From contig CAZIQL010000066.1 in the NCBI GenBank assembly GCA_964541485.1, forward strand, positions 1-13,017: a stretch of DNA of 13,017 nt, in the 5' to 3' direction. The notes under the pieces are model-generated. The model saw only the letters and a program-made list of their open reading frames with translations. It had not been told where the DNA came from and did no database searches. Positions 1 to 7,637 of this stretch are shown here, piece by piece. Origin of the DNA: SIG299 sp964541485 (lineage in GTDB: Bacteria; Bacillota; Clostridia; Lachnospirales; Lachnospiraceae). How positions within the stretch are numbered: position 1 is the stretch's first letter; every line of letters starts with the position of its first letter. The translations under genes and the position numbers were made by a program.

Positions 1-839
1 GAAATAATCGTTCCTGATTTGATGGACTTTTCATCCTTGATTGCATAAAACTTATGTACCATCTGCGGAAGTCCCCAGGTTCCAAGGGAAGTCAGCACAA
101 TAACGCCAAGCAGATTCGGCAAATCCGGTCCAAAGAACGAAGTAAAGGCTCCCTTTTGTCCCATCGTAAGCGGAATATCACTTTCAATTTCTGCTAACTC
201 CCTGACTGCCTCATAAAAGCCGCCCTGTCCGTTTAATACCGCCACAATGACAGCAATAATTCCGCCAATCATAATGATTCCCTGAACAAAATCATTAATC
301 GCCGTTGCCATATAGCCACCGAGCACCACATAAACACAGGTCAAAGCTGCCATCGCAATCACGCAGACACTATACGGAATATCAAACGCCATTCCAAACA
401 GTCTCGACAACCCATTGTAAACCGACGCCGTATACGGAATCAGGAAAATGAACGAAATTGCCGATGCCGCAATACGCAGCGCATTCGAATCGTATCGCTT
501 TCCAAAGTAATCCGGCATGGTCGAAGCTGCCAGATGCTTACTCATAACTCTGGTTCTTCTGCCGAGGACAATCCACGCAAGCAGCGAACCGATGACTGCA
601 TTACCGATTCCAATCCACGTTGCAGAAAGTCCGTACTTATAACCAAACTGTCCCGCATATCCGACAAACACTACCGCCGAAAAATACGACGTACCATAGG
701 CAAACGCCGTCAGCCACGGGCCAACCGTACGTCCCCCAAGGACAAAGTCATTGACGTTGGTTGCATGCTTTCTTGAATACACACCAACCAAAATCATAAT
801 TGCAAAAAATACAACTAAAAATGCGATTTTGATAACCAT
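1..839 (-). CDS. Sodium:solute symporter family transporter, N-terminal part (gene continues past left edge)
   Basis: An open frame runs from an ATG at 839 to the window edge, giving about 279 residues without a stop; the C-terminal half is missing. The translation has repeated hydrophobic helices and features of the SSS (PutP/PanF-like) family: a first helix at about residues 2-20, then NVNDFVLGGRTVGPWLTAFA (27-46), AINDFVQGII after helix five or six, and GTWGLPQMVHKFYA near the edge, the equivalent of the family's G-x-G-x-P motif. A good ribosome binding site (GGGGAGG) precedes the ATG. The gene lies 21 bases after the amidohydrolase stop and is the last operon member seen. SSS proteins import solutes with Na+. 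The substrate cannot be read from sequence; the operon suggests an aromatic or other organic acid (inference). Family is confident, substrate is unknown. Confidence 0.9.
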   Translation of the reverse strand, partial: MVIKIAFLVVFFAIMILVGVYSRKHATNVNDFVLGGRTVGPWLTAFAYGTSYFSAVVFVGYAGQFGYKYGLSATWIGIGNAVIGSLLAWIVLGRRTRVMSKHLAASTMPDYFGKRYDSNALRIAASAISFIFLIPYTASVYNGLSRLFGMAFDIPYSVCVIAMAALTCVYVVLGGYMATAINDFVQGIIMIGGIIAVIVAVLNGQGGFYEAVRELAEIESDIPLTMGQKGAFTSFFGPDLPNLLGVIVLTSLGTWGLPQMVHKFYAIKDEKSIKSGTII

Positions 840-860
840 TTGTTATTTCCTCCCCAATCC

Positions 861-1658
861 TTATATTCCGAGCAGACGCTTGGCATTGCCGGATAAAATA
901 TTTTCCGTCTCCGACGATGACAGCCCCAGACTCTTAATCCAACCAATTCCCTCTGCCATATCACTCCAAGGAGAATCCGTAGCAAATAAGATTTTACTCT
1001 TATCCTGCTTCTCATAAATTCTTAAAAACTGTTCCTTTGAGATATAATCCTGCGTAAATGCCGTATCCAGCCAGACATTCTCCCCTGCCAGATACTCATA
1101 CACCTCATCCCACTGCCTCCAGCCGCCATAATGCGCCAGCACCATCTTCTTTGGTTTCACCAAATCAAGTACCCTTCGCATCTTCTCCGGCGGACAGTGC
1201 ACCGGCTCCGGCATTCCGATATCGACGCCTGCATGCGTCAGAATAATCAACCCTTTTTCGTCCGCATACCGGATGATTCTCACATACCGCTCATCATCAA
1301 TCATCACGCCCTGATAATCCGGGTGAAGCTTGATGCCGATGAGGCCCATCTCACATATGGTATCGATTTCCTTTTTGTAATCCTCCGTGTCCGGATGAAT
1401 TCCGCCAAACGAAATCAGCTTTCCCGCATACCGGTCATTCACGCTTTTTGCAAATGCCTGAATGCTTTCAAACTGCGATGGCTTTGTCGCCACCGGAAGA
1501 ACAACCGACAAATCCACTCCGGACGCTTCCATCGACGCGAGTAATCCATCCAGCGTTCCGTCGGTTGCAGCCTTAAGTCCGCCCTTTGCTTCCAAAAGCG
1601 CAATCGTTCTTGCCGCAATTTTCTCCGGAAATATATGTGTGTGAAAATCAATTACCAT
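861..1658 (-). CDS. Amidohydrolase-2 (ACMSD-like) family metal-dependent hydrolase/decarboxylase
   Basis: A 265-residue protein of the TIM-barrel amidohydrolase superfamily, amidohydrolase-2 (PF04909-type) branch. Metal-site residues are visible in order: DFHTH at 4-8 (HxH ligands H6 and H8), KLHP at 110-113, THAG with H142, LAHYGGW with H176, and FATDSPW with D228. By analogy with ACMSD, H6, H8, H142 and D228 would bind the metal and H176 would be catalytic. The family contains C-C bond decarboxylases (ACMSD, gamma-resorcylate decarboxylase), lactonases and hydrolases, so the reaction cannot be assigned. There is no signal peptide; the protein is cytosolic. AAAGGG lies 8 bases before the ATG. 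It sits 40 bases after the ACT gene and 21 before the symporter. Its place in an aryl-pyruvate/aryl-CoA operon suggests an aromatic or related carboxylate substrate (inference). Confidence 0.88.
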   Translation of the reverse strand: MVIDFHTHIFPEKIAARTIALLEAKGGLKAATDGTLDGLLASMEASGVDLSVVLPVATKPSQFESIQAFAKSVNDRYAGKLISFGGIHPDTEDYKKEIDTICEMGLIGIKLHPDYQGVMIDDERYVRIIRYADEKGLIILTHAGVDIGMPEPVHCPPEKMRRVLDLVKPKKMVLAHYGGWRQWDEVYEYLAGENVWLDTAFTQDYISKEQFLRIYEKQDKSKILFATDSPWSDMAEGIGWIKSLGLSSSETENILSGNAKRLLGI

Positions 1659-1698
1659 ACTCTCTGCCCTTTCTCACGAATCAGTTCGTCAGATTGGT

Positions 1699-2118
1699 CT
1701 ATAATTCATCCGACCGAATCAGCTCCACTCCCGATTTCTCAAGCACTGCTGCCGCTTCTTCCAAATCAGCTGTCTTAATAACAATCGATGCATCGTCATT
1801 TCCGGTTGCAAGCGCATACATATATTCAATGTTGATGCCCGCCTTGCAGATTTCTGCAAGAAGCACCTGCAGCTGTCCCACCTTGTGTGACAATTTCACA
1901 CCGAGTACCGGCGTTAGCATTGCCGAAAAATCCTTTTGCTTTAACACTTCCTTAGCACGCTCCGGCTCCGACACAATCATGCGGAGCAGACCGTAATCAC
2001 TCGAATCCGCGAGTGACAGGGAAATGATGTTGATGTTTGCTTCCTTTAATGCTTCCAGAACCACATCCAGTCTTCCGGTGCGGTTTTCAATAAAAACAGA
2101 TACCTGATTGATAAACAT
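1699..2118 (-). CDS. Double-ACT-domain protein (putative amino-acid-binding regulator)
   Basis: A 139-residue protein made of two tandem ACT domains with nothing else. The first (about residues 1-65) begins INQVSVFIENRTGRLDVVLE, the classic beta-alpha start of an ACT fold with the ligand-site loop ENRTGRL. The second (about 68-135) has the same layout, starting with VLGVKLSHKVGQLQVLLAEI. ACT domains bind small ligands, most often amino acids, at dimer interfaces. Stand-alone double-ACT proteins beside paaK and ior genes are a recurrent arrangement in Clostridia and archaea, where they are thought to sense aromatic amino acids or to modulate the neighbouring enzymes; that role is inferred, not proven. 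AAAGGAG sits 7 bases before the ATG. The gene starts 22 bases after the paaK stop. There is no DNA-binding domain, so direct repressor activity is unlikely. Confidence 0.88.
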   Translation of the reverse strand: MFINQVSVFIENRTGRLDVVLEALKEANINIISLSLADSSDYGLLRMIVSEPERAKEVLKQKDFSAMLTPVLGVKLSHKVGQLQVLLAEICKAGINIEYMYALATGNDDASIVIKTADLEEAAAVLEKSGVELIRSDEL

Positions 2119-2140
2119 AGTGTTGCTCCTTTCCCTGTAT

Positions 2141-3439
2141 TTATACTAATTTTCTCTTATCAATGACACGGACTGCCTTGCCCATACTTCGTTCAATCGT
2201 CTTTGGCTCTACCAGCTTTACCTTTACCGAAAGACCGATTGCCTGCTGAATGACATGAGCCACCTTCTTTGTGAGATTCTGAAGCTCACTGATCTGGTCA
2301 GAGAAAAACCGTTCGTCTACTTCAATCTGTACTTCCAATGTATCCAAATTGTCCACGCGGTCTACAATGAGCAGATAGTATGGTGTCGTTTCGCCCATTT
2401 CAAGAAGTGCTGCCTCTACCTGGGATGGGAATACATTGACTCCGCGAATGATTAACATATCATCGGAACGTCCTTTAAATCTGCTGATTCTGGCAAGTGT
2501 TCTGCCGCATTCACACTTATCATAGGAAATGCTCGTCAAGTCCCTGGTACGGTAACGGATGAGCGGAATACCTTCCTTGGTAAGAGTGGTAAATACGAGC
2601 TCACCGGTCTCACCCTCTGCCATCGGCAAAAGTGTGGTCGGGTCCACAATTTCCGGAAGGAAATGATCCTCATACACATGAAGTCCCTTGTGATACTGAC
2701 AGTCACACGCCACACCCGGTCCCATGATTTCGGAAAGACCGTAAATATCAAACGCATTGATGTGAAGCTTTTCTTCAATCTGCAAACGCATCTGCTCCGT
2801 CCAAGGCTCTGCGCCGCAAATAGCTGCCTTTAACTTAATCTTGTCAAGGTCACCGTCTGCCTCCAAGGTCTCTGCAATATGCAAAAGATACGATGGCGTA
2901 CACGCAATTGCCGTCGCACCAAAATCCTTCATCATGGTCGTTAACTTCTTTGTGTTGCCCGTCGACATCGGCACAACCGTCGCACCAAGATACTCTGCAC
3001 CGTAATGTGCACCCAAGCCTCCGGTAAACAGACCGTATCCGTAAGCCACCTGAATGATATCATCCCTGGTAAGTCCTGCCTGTGCAAACGCTCTTGCCAC
3101 ACATTCTGCCCACACATCAATATCCTTTCTCGTGTAACCCACTACCGTTGCCTTCCCGGTCGTACCACTGGATGCATGGATACGTACAATCTGCGACTGC
3201 GGCACCGCAAACAGACCAAACGGATACGTATCTCTCAAATCATTCTTTGTCGTAAACGGAAGCTTGTGTAAATCCTCAATCCCCCTGATATCACCCGGCT
3301 CCAAACCGAGCTCCTGCATCTTCTTCCGGTAAAATTCCACATTGTGATACACCCTGTCAACGAGCTTTACCAGACGCTTACTCTGCAACGACTGCAGCTC
3401 GTCACGCCCCATACATTCTTTTGCTTCATTCCAAATCAT
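2141..3439 (-). CDS. paaK: Phenylacetate-CoA ligase family protein (AMP-forming)
   Basis: A 432-residue enzyme of the PaaK family, the usual length. It activates phenylacetate or indoleacetate with ATP and CoA to aryl-acetyl-CoA, AMP and PPi. Visible motifs: the P-loop ASSGTTGK (89-96), the acid-binding region around VAYGYGLFTGGLGAHYGAEY (131-150), YGLSE (233-237), RYRTRD (295-300), GRSDDMLIIRG (323-333, hinge), and the C-terminal domain ending with GKAVRV, which should carry the catalytic lysine. A cysteine-containing CDCQ...CECG element (245-312) resembles the metal-binding finger of many clostridial PaaK homologues. The ATG overlaps the iorB stop by four bases (ATGA), so translation is coupled. 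Beside IorAB it may run in either direction: making aryl-acetyl-CoA, or releasing aryl-acetate with energy recovery. The direction is inference. Confidence 0.95.
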   Translation of the reverse strand: MIWNEAKECMGRDELQSLQSKRLVKLVDRVYHNVEFYRKKMQELGLEPGDIRGIEDLHKLPFTTKNDLRDTYPFGLFAVPQSQIVRIHASSGTTGKATVVGYTRKDIDVWAECVARAFAQAGLTRDDIIQVAYGYGLFTGGLGAHYGAEYLGATVVPMSTGNTKKLTTMMKDFGATAIACTPSYLLHIAETLEADGDLDKIKLKAAICGAEPWTEQMRLQIEEKLHINAFDIYGLSEIMGPGVACDCQYHKGLHVYEDHFLPEIVDPTTLLPMAEGETGELVFTTLTKEGIPLIRYRTRDLTSISYDKCECGRTLARISRFKGRSDDMLIIRGVNVFPSQVEAALLEMGETTPYYLLIVDRVDNLDTLEVQIEVDERFFSDQISELQNLTKKVAHVIQQAIGLSVKVKLVEPKTIERSMGKAVRVIDKRKLV

Positions 3440-4014
3440 ACATCCACCTCAAATCCGTATAAGAAAGCCTTTTTATTAATCTCCACCGTCTTTGGCGGCA
3501 CAGTCTTTTCAATGACCTCAAGCCATGTCTCCTTATCAAAATCCATGTGCTTTGCAGCCACACCTAAGACAATAATGTTAAATACTTTGGAATTGCCAAG
3601 CCGGATTGCCTCCTCCATCGCATTTACCTTAAGTACCTTGTGGTCCTTCTCCAGCGTTTCAATGATTCCGTCCGGATATTCTGCCACACCGGTTACTACC
3701 GTAATCGGGTCAATTCTGTGGTCGTTGACCACGATAACGCCGTCTTTCTTTAAAAAGTGTGCATAACGCAATGCTTCCAAACGCTCAAAGGCAATCAACA
3801 CATCTGCCTGACCTTCTTCCACAATCGGTTCTGCCACCGCATCTCCGTAGCGGACAAACGTAACCACACTGCCTCCACGCTGTGCCATACCATGCACTTC
3901 GGACAGCTTGACATCATAGCCTGCTGCCACGGTAATACCGCCGAGAATCCGGCTGGTAAGTAAAGTCCCCTGACCGCCGACCCCGACAATCATAATATTC
4001 TTTGTTTCCTTCAT
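3436..4014 (-). CDS. iorB: Indolepyruvate:ferredoxin oxidoreductase, beta subunit
   Basis: A 192-residue protein from the chosen ATG. It carries the gamma-domain signature of 2-oxoacid:ferredoxin oxidoreductases: IMIVGVGGQGTLLTSRIL near the N-terminus, then SEVHGMAQRGGSVVTFVRYG. Together with IorA it forms the enzyme that oxidatively decarboxylates indolepyruvate, phenylpyruvate and hydroxyphenylpyruvate to aryl-acetyl-CoA, CO2 and reduced ferredoxin in the cytosol of anaerobes. Start choice: a GTG at 4020 is in frame two codons earlier, but GGGAG (4024-4028) is only 3 bases from it and 9 from the ATG at 4014, so 4014 is preferred. The gene follows iorA by about 28 bases and its stop overlaps the paaK start, which suggests coupled production of the two enzymes. 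Confidence 0.94.
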   Translation of the reverse strand: MKETKNIMIVGVGGQGTLLTSRILGGITVAAGYDVKLSEVHGMAQRGGSVVTFVRYGDAVAEPIVEEGQADVLIAFERLEALRYAHFLKKDGVIVVNDHRIDPITVVTGVAEYPDGIIETLEKDHKVLKVNAMEEAIRLGNSKVFNIIVLGVAAKHMDFDKETWLEVIEKTVPPKTVEINKKAFLYGFEVDV

Positions 4015-4042
4015 CTTCACATTCTCCCATCCGTTTCCCGTT

Positions 4043-5782
4043 TTATGCTTCTACCTGTTCCATCGCGCCAAACTTACAAAGTCCCATGCAAAGTCCGCAG
4101 CCGTTGCACATTGTTGCATCAATTGCCACCGTACCGTCTGCCTTCTTTGTCAGCGCCGGACAGCCCGGGCGCAGGCATGCGCCGCACTTTTTGCACTTAT
4201 CCGCCAGTGCCACGCACTTCTTTGTAAACTTCTGTCCCTTTAACAACACACATGGGGATTTCGTGATAATCACGGAAACCTCATCCTTTGCAATCTCTTC
4301 TTTAATCACCTTTTCTAACTGCACAATATCAAATGCGTTCACTTCCACCACATTTTTTACCCCGATGGCACGGCACAGATTCGGAATGTCAATCGCCGGA
4401 ACCTCGTCTCCCATCAATGTCTTTCCGGTTGCCGCATGATCCTGATGTCCCGTCATACCGGTCGTGGAATTATCTAAAATCATAACCGTTCCGGTACCCT
4501 GGTTATATACCATGTTCATCAGGGAATTGACACCCGTATGCATAAAGGTCGAATCACCAATCACTGCCACCCAGTTTTTGATGTATTCCTTGCCTTTTGC
4601 CTTTTCCATACCATGCAGTATCGAAATACTCGCACCCATGCAGACCGTCGTATCCACCACGCTAAGCGGTGCCACGGCACCAAGCGTATAGCATCCGATA
4701 TCGCCTGCCGCATGAATCTTTAACTTATTTAACACCGAATAAACGCTTCTGTGCGGACAACCCGGACACAGAATCGGCGGTCTTGCCGGCACCTGCACCG
4801 GTGCCTTACTTTCTGTCTCCTGCTTTAGCACTGCCTTGCGGATCATGTTTGCACTGTACTCACCCTGTACCGTAAAAATTTCTTTGCCGATACACGGAAT
4901 CCCCCAGGACTTAATCTGTTCCTCAAACACAGGCTCCAGCTCTTCAAATATGTATAAGGTATCTACCTTCTTTGCAAATTCTTCAATCAGCTTCTTAGGA
5001 AGCGGGTGCACCAGACCAAGCTTTAACACACTCGCCGAAGGACATGCCTCCTTGACATACTGATATGCAATACCGCTGGCAATAAAACCGATTTTTGTGT
5101 CATTCATCTCCACACGGTTCACAGCCATTTCACAGGCATCTGCCGCCATCGCCTTTAATCTCTGTTCCACAAATACGTGACGTGCCTTTGCATTCCCCGG
5201 CATCATAACAAACTTGGCCGGATTTCTCTCATACACCTTATCCTCCGGCTCCACTCTGTCGCACAACGTAACCGGTCCCTGCGAATGGGACAGTCTGGTT
5301 GTCGTTCTTACAATCACCGGCGTATCGTACTTTTCAGATAATTCATAAGCAAGCTTTACAAAATCCTTTGCTTCCTGCGAATCTGACGGCTCCAATACCG
5401 GCACCTGTGCTGCCCTTGCCACACATCTCGTGTCCTGCTCATTCTGCGAGGAATACAATCCCGGGTCATCTGCTGCCACCAGCACAAGACCCCCGTTTAC
5501 ACCGCCATAGGAAATCGTATACAACGGGTCCGATGCCACATTGACACCGACATGCTTCATGGATGCCATTGCCCTCACGCCGCTGATGGAAGCGCCGATT
5601 GCCACTTCCATTGCCACCTTCTCATTCGGTGACCACTCCGCATAGATTTCCGGATACTTTACAATATTCTCACTGATTTCGGTACTCGGTGTGCCCGGAT
5701 ACGCCGCCGAAACCTTCACACCGGCTTCAAACGCACCCCTGGCAATCGCCTCATTCCCTAACATGATTTTTCTGTTTTCCAT
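4043..5782 (-). CDS. iorA: Indolepyruvate:ferredoxin oxidoreductase, alpha subunit (TPP and iron-sulfur)
   Basis: A 579-residue subunit from the chosen start. The N-terminal pyrimidine-binding domain opens with IMLGNEAIARGAFEAGVKV and AAYPGTPSTEI. A linker follows, then CPGCPHRSVY and the TPP-pyrophosphate domain with GDSTFMHTGVNSL and DNSTTGMTGHQDHAATG. The C-terminus is a 2x[4Fe-4S] ferredoxin domain: CKKCGACLRPGC (530-541, C-x2-C-x2-C-x4-C) and CNGCGLCMGLC (559-569, C-x2-C-x2-C-x3-C). This is the full IorA architecture. It decarboxylates aryl-pyruvates and passes electrons to ferredoxin. Start choice: an in-frame ATG at 5830 would overlap the upstream gene and lacks a binding site; the ATG at 5782 follows AAGGAAAG and begins with the conserved family N-terminus. 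The gene lies 25 bases after the ligase stop. Confidence 0.95.
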   Translation of the reverse strand: MENRKIMLGNEAIARGAFEAGVKVSAAYPGTPSTEISENIVKYPEIYAEWSPNEKVAMEVAIGASISGVRAMASMKHVGVNVASDPLYTISYGGVNGGLVLVAADDPGLYSSQNEQDTRCVARAAQVPVLEPSDSQEAKDFVKLAYELSEKYDTPVIVRTTTRLSHSQGPVTLCDRVEPEDKVYERNPAKFVMMPGNAKARHVFVEQRLKAMAADACEMAVNRVEMNDTKIGFIASGIAYQYVKEACPSASVLKLGLVHPLPKKLIEEFAKKVDTLYIFEELEPVFEEQIKSWGIPCIGKEIFTVQGEYSANMIRKAVLKQETESKAPVQVPARPPILCPGCPHRSVYSVLNKLKIHAAGDIGCYTLGAVAPLSVVDTTVCMGASISILHGMEKAKGKEYIKNWVAVIGDSTFMHTGVNSLMNMVYNQGTGTVMILDNSTTGMTGHQDHAATGKTLMGDEVPAIDIPNLCRAIGVKNVVEVNAFDIVQLEKVIKEEIAKDEVSVIITKSPCVLLKGQKFTKKCVALADKCKKCGACLRPGCPALTKKADGTVAIDATMCNGCGLCMGLCKFGAMEQVEA

Positions 5783-5807
5783 CTGTTTTCTTTCCTTTTC
5801 TTCTATA

Positions 5808-7442
5808 TTATCCCTGACTTTGCTCTGCAATCAACTTTCCGGCACCGTACATCTCACGAAGCTTCGGCTTCTCAATCTTTCCGGTTGGATTTCTCGGAAT
5901 ATCCGCAAAAATCACCTTATGCGGACGCTTGTATCTTGGAAGCTTTAAGCAGAACTCATTGACCTCTTCCTCTGTCATCGTCTCGCCACCCTTGACCTCG
6001 ATAATCGCTGCCGCAATCTCTCCAAGACGCTTATCCGGCAAACCAATGACTGCAACGTCGTGCACCTTATCATTCGTGCGGATAAAATCTTCAATCTGTA
6101 CCGGATACAGATTTTCACCACCGCTGATGATGACATCCTTCTTACGGTCAACTAAGAAAATGAAGCCATCCTCATCCTCCTGCGCCATATCACCGGTAAA
6201 CAGCCAGCCATCCGAAAGTACCTCGTTCGTTGCCTTTTCATCGTGATAGTAACAGGTCATAACACCCGGTCCCTTGACCGCAAGCTCACCGATACCACCT
6301 CTTGGTACGGTCTGACGCTTTTCATCCACAATCTTTACTTCCCAGCCATAGCCTGCCTTGCCGATGGCACCTACCTTGTGGATATTCTCCACGCCAAGAT
6401 GCACACAGCCCGGTCCGATAGACTCCGACAGACCATAGTTTGTATCATACTCATGCTCAGGGAAAATCGTTTTCCATTTCTTAATGAGACTTTGCGGTAC
6501 CGGCTGTGCTCCGATGTGCATCAGTCTCCACTGCGAAAGCTCATAATCCGATAACTTCACGGCTCCGTTTTCAATTGCCTCTAACATATCCTGTGCCCAT
6601 GGCACCAAAAGCCAGACAATCGTACACTTTTCCTTAGAAACCGCATCCAGAATGAATTCCGGCTTTGTTCCCTTTAAGAGAATTGCCTTACCGCCGGAAA
6701 GCAGACTGCCAAACCAGTGCATCTTTGCACCCGTATGGTACAGTGGCGGGATACAGAGGAACACATCCTCCTTTGTCTGCCCATGGTGCTTCTGCTCCAC
6801 CTGACACGAATGTACCAGGCTTCTGTGCTTATGTAAAATTGCCTTCGGAAAACCGGTGGTACCCGAAGAAAAATAAATTGCCGCATCTTCATCATCACTG
6901 ATCGCAATCTGCGGTGACTGGCTCGAACAGTTCGCTGCCAGAGAATGATAATCATCCGCAAAGCTCGGACATTCCTTTCCGACGAAAATTAAAAGTCTTC
7001 CCTTACTGATGCGGTCAGCAATCTCTTCCACTCGTCCGATGAACGCATCCCCAAATACCAACACATCCGCTTCGGCAAGCTTGACACAGTACTCAATCTC
7101 ATCTGAAGAATAACGGAAGTTCAGTGGTACTGCCAACGCACCTGTCTTTAATACACCAAAATAAATCGGAAGCCACTCTAAGCAGTTCATCATCAGAATC
7201 GCTACCTTGTCTCCCTTTTTTACGCCACGCTGCAATAAAAGATTAGCAAAACGGTTCGACTTTTCATTAAACACGCTCCACGTAATTTCCCTGCGGTAGC
7301 TCGTCTTTGCGCCCGGTTCAATCAGCTCATATTCCTTCCATGTCACTCTTCTATCCTCTTTAATCTCCGGATTGATTTCCACAAGACAAATATCATTTGG
7401 AAATACTCTCGCGTTTCTCTCTAAAAATTCTGTAATCGGCAT
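5808..7442 (-). CDS. AMP-forming acyl-CoA synthetase, first gene of the aryl-pyruvate operon
   Basis: A 544-residue member of the ANL superfamily of adenylate-forming enzymes. Motifs: SSGTTGFPK (192-200, ATP-binding), YGLSES (336-341), DGWLFTGDMA (411-420), DRKKDVIISGGENLYPVQIE (432-451, hinge and CoA region) and NPTGKIEK with K522 as the catalytic lysine. It should join a carboxylate to CoA through an acyl-AMP. The acid is unknown; it may be an aromatic, medium-chain or other acid. Residues 32-60 contain two RxxTW-like elements (RRVTWKEYEL and RREITWSVF), so this N-terminus is longer than in ordinary fatty acyl-CoA ligases. Start choice: the ATG at 7442 has GGAGAAGGA with AAGGA ending 7 bases upstream; an ATG at 7460 has no such site. 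A strong promoter lies about 75 bases upstream. It is a second, non-PaaK ligase in the same operon. Confidence 0.92.
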   Translation of the reverse strand: MPITEFLERNARVFPNDICLVEINPEIKEDRRVTWKEYELIEPGAKTSYRREITWSVFNEKSNRFANLLLQRGVKKGDKVAILMMNCLEWLPIYFGVLKTGALAVPLNFRYSSDEIEYCVKLAEADVLVFGDAFIGRVEEIADRISKGRLLIFVGKECPSFADDYHSLAANCSSQSPQIAISDDEDAAIYFSSGTTGFPKAILHKHRSLVHSCQVEQKHHGQTKEDVFLCIPPLYHTGAKMHWFGSLLSGGKAILLKGTKPEFILDAVSKEKCTIVWLLVPWAQDMLEAIENGAVKLSDYELSQWRLMHIGAQPVPQSLIKKWKTIFPEHEYDTNYGLSESIGPGCVHLGVENIHKVGAIGKAGYGWEVKIVDEKRQTVPRGGIGELAVKGPGVMTCYYHDEKATNEVLSDGWLFTGDMAQEDEDGFIFLVDRKKDVIISGGENLYPVQIEDFIRTNDKVHDVAVIGLPDKRLGEIAAAIIEVKGGETMTEEEVNEFCLKLPRYKRPHKVIFADIPRNPTGKIEKPKLREMYGAGKLIAEQSQG

Positions 7443-7449
7443 GTCTCTT

Positions 7450-7458
7450 TCCTTCTCC
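7450..7458 (-). promoter_or_regulatory. Ribosome binding site that sets the acyl-CoA synthetase start
   Basis: GGAGAAGGA lies 7 bases before the ATG at 7442. It overlaps the alternative upstream ATG at 7460, which therefore cannot use it. This favours the shorter protein. Confidence 0.7.
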
Positions 7459-7491
7459 ATTTCTGCAAGCTATTATTTTGCATTTTCATGC

Positions 7492-7513
7492 TTTAACGCT
7501 TTCGCTCGTTAAA
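7492..7513 (-). promoter_or_regulatory. Inverted repeat over the predicted transcription start of the iorAB operon (operator or 5' hairpin)
   Basis: TTTAACG and CGTTAAA form a perfect 7-base inverted repeat separated by 8 bases (arms 7507-7513 and 7492-7498 on the minus strand). The dyad begins three bases after the -10 box, so it covers the expected transcription start. Position and symmetry fit a repressor operator. It could equally fold as a stabilising hairpin at the 5' end of the transcript. No regulator gene is present nearby. Confidence 0.5.
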
Positions 7514-7515
7514 CC

Positions 7516-7544
7516 ATTGTAGCATTATTTTTGTAGATAGTCAA
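7516..7544 (-). promoter_or_regulatory. Sigma-A-type promoter of the acyl-CoA synthetase/iorAB/paaK operon
   Basis: On the minus strand, -35 TTGACT (7539-7544) is followed after exactly 17 bases by -10 TACAAT (7516-7521), each matching the consensus at five of six positions. TGC immediately before the -10 supplies an extended -10 TGn. The expected start is near 7509-7510, giving a leader of roughly 67 bases to the first ATG. This is the best promoter in the window. The leader is too short for a T-box or a large riboswitch. Confidence 0.8.
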
Positions 7545-7546
7545 TC

Positions 7547-7588
7547 AAAAAAAGGCGGAAAAACCATGATTTCCCACAGTTTTTCCGC
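7547..7588 (-). terminator. Intrinsic terminator after the HAD hydrolase gene
   Basis: Read on the minus strand, GCGGAAAAAC (7579-7588) pairs perfectly with GTTTTTCCGC (7555-7564) around a 14-base loop. After one unpaired C a run of seven T follows (7547-7553). It lies about 50 bases after the HAD stop and ends just before the -35 box of the next operon, so it separates the sensor/HAD unit from the iorAB operon. Confidence 0.88.
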
Positions 7589-7637
7589 TTTTCATTTTAC
7601 TGTTTTCTTAAAACTCTGATTTTCTTGGTCTGACTGC

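Noticed and set aside
1676..1720. After the ACT-gene stop, another frame reads S-D-E-L-I-R, resembling the protein's own end (RSDEL), with a small ACGAA/TTCGT dyad.
   Set aside because: The match is only about a dozen imperfect bases and the ACT protein is complete at its stop; the dyad has a 5-base stem and no T run.
3344..4439. Plus-strand frames of about 140-145 residues opposite paaK, iorB and iorA.
   Set aside because: They lack family resemblance and binding sites, and lie wholly opposite well-supported genes.
7443..7509. Possible riboswitch or T-box leader before the acyl-CoA synthetase gene.
   Set aside because: The predicted leader is only about 67 bases, without a T-box motif or an anti-terminator pair.
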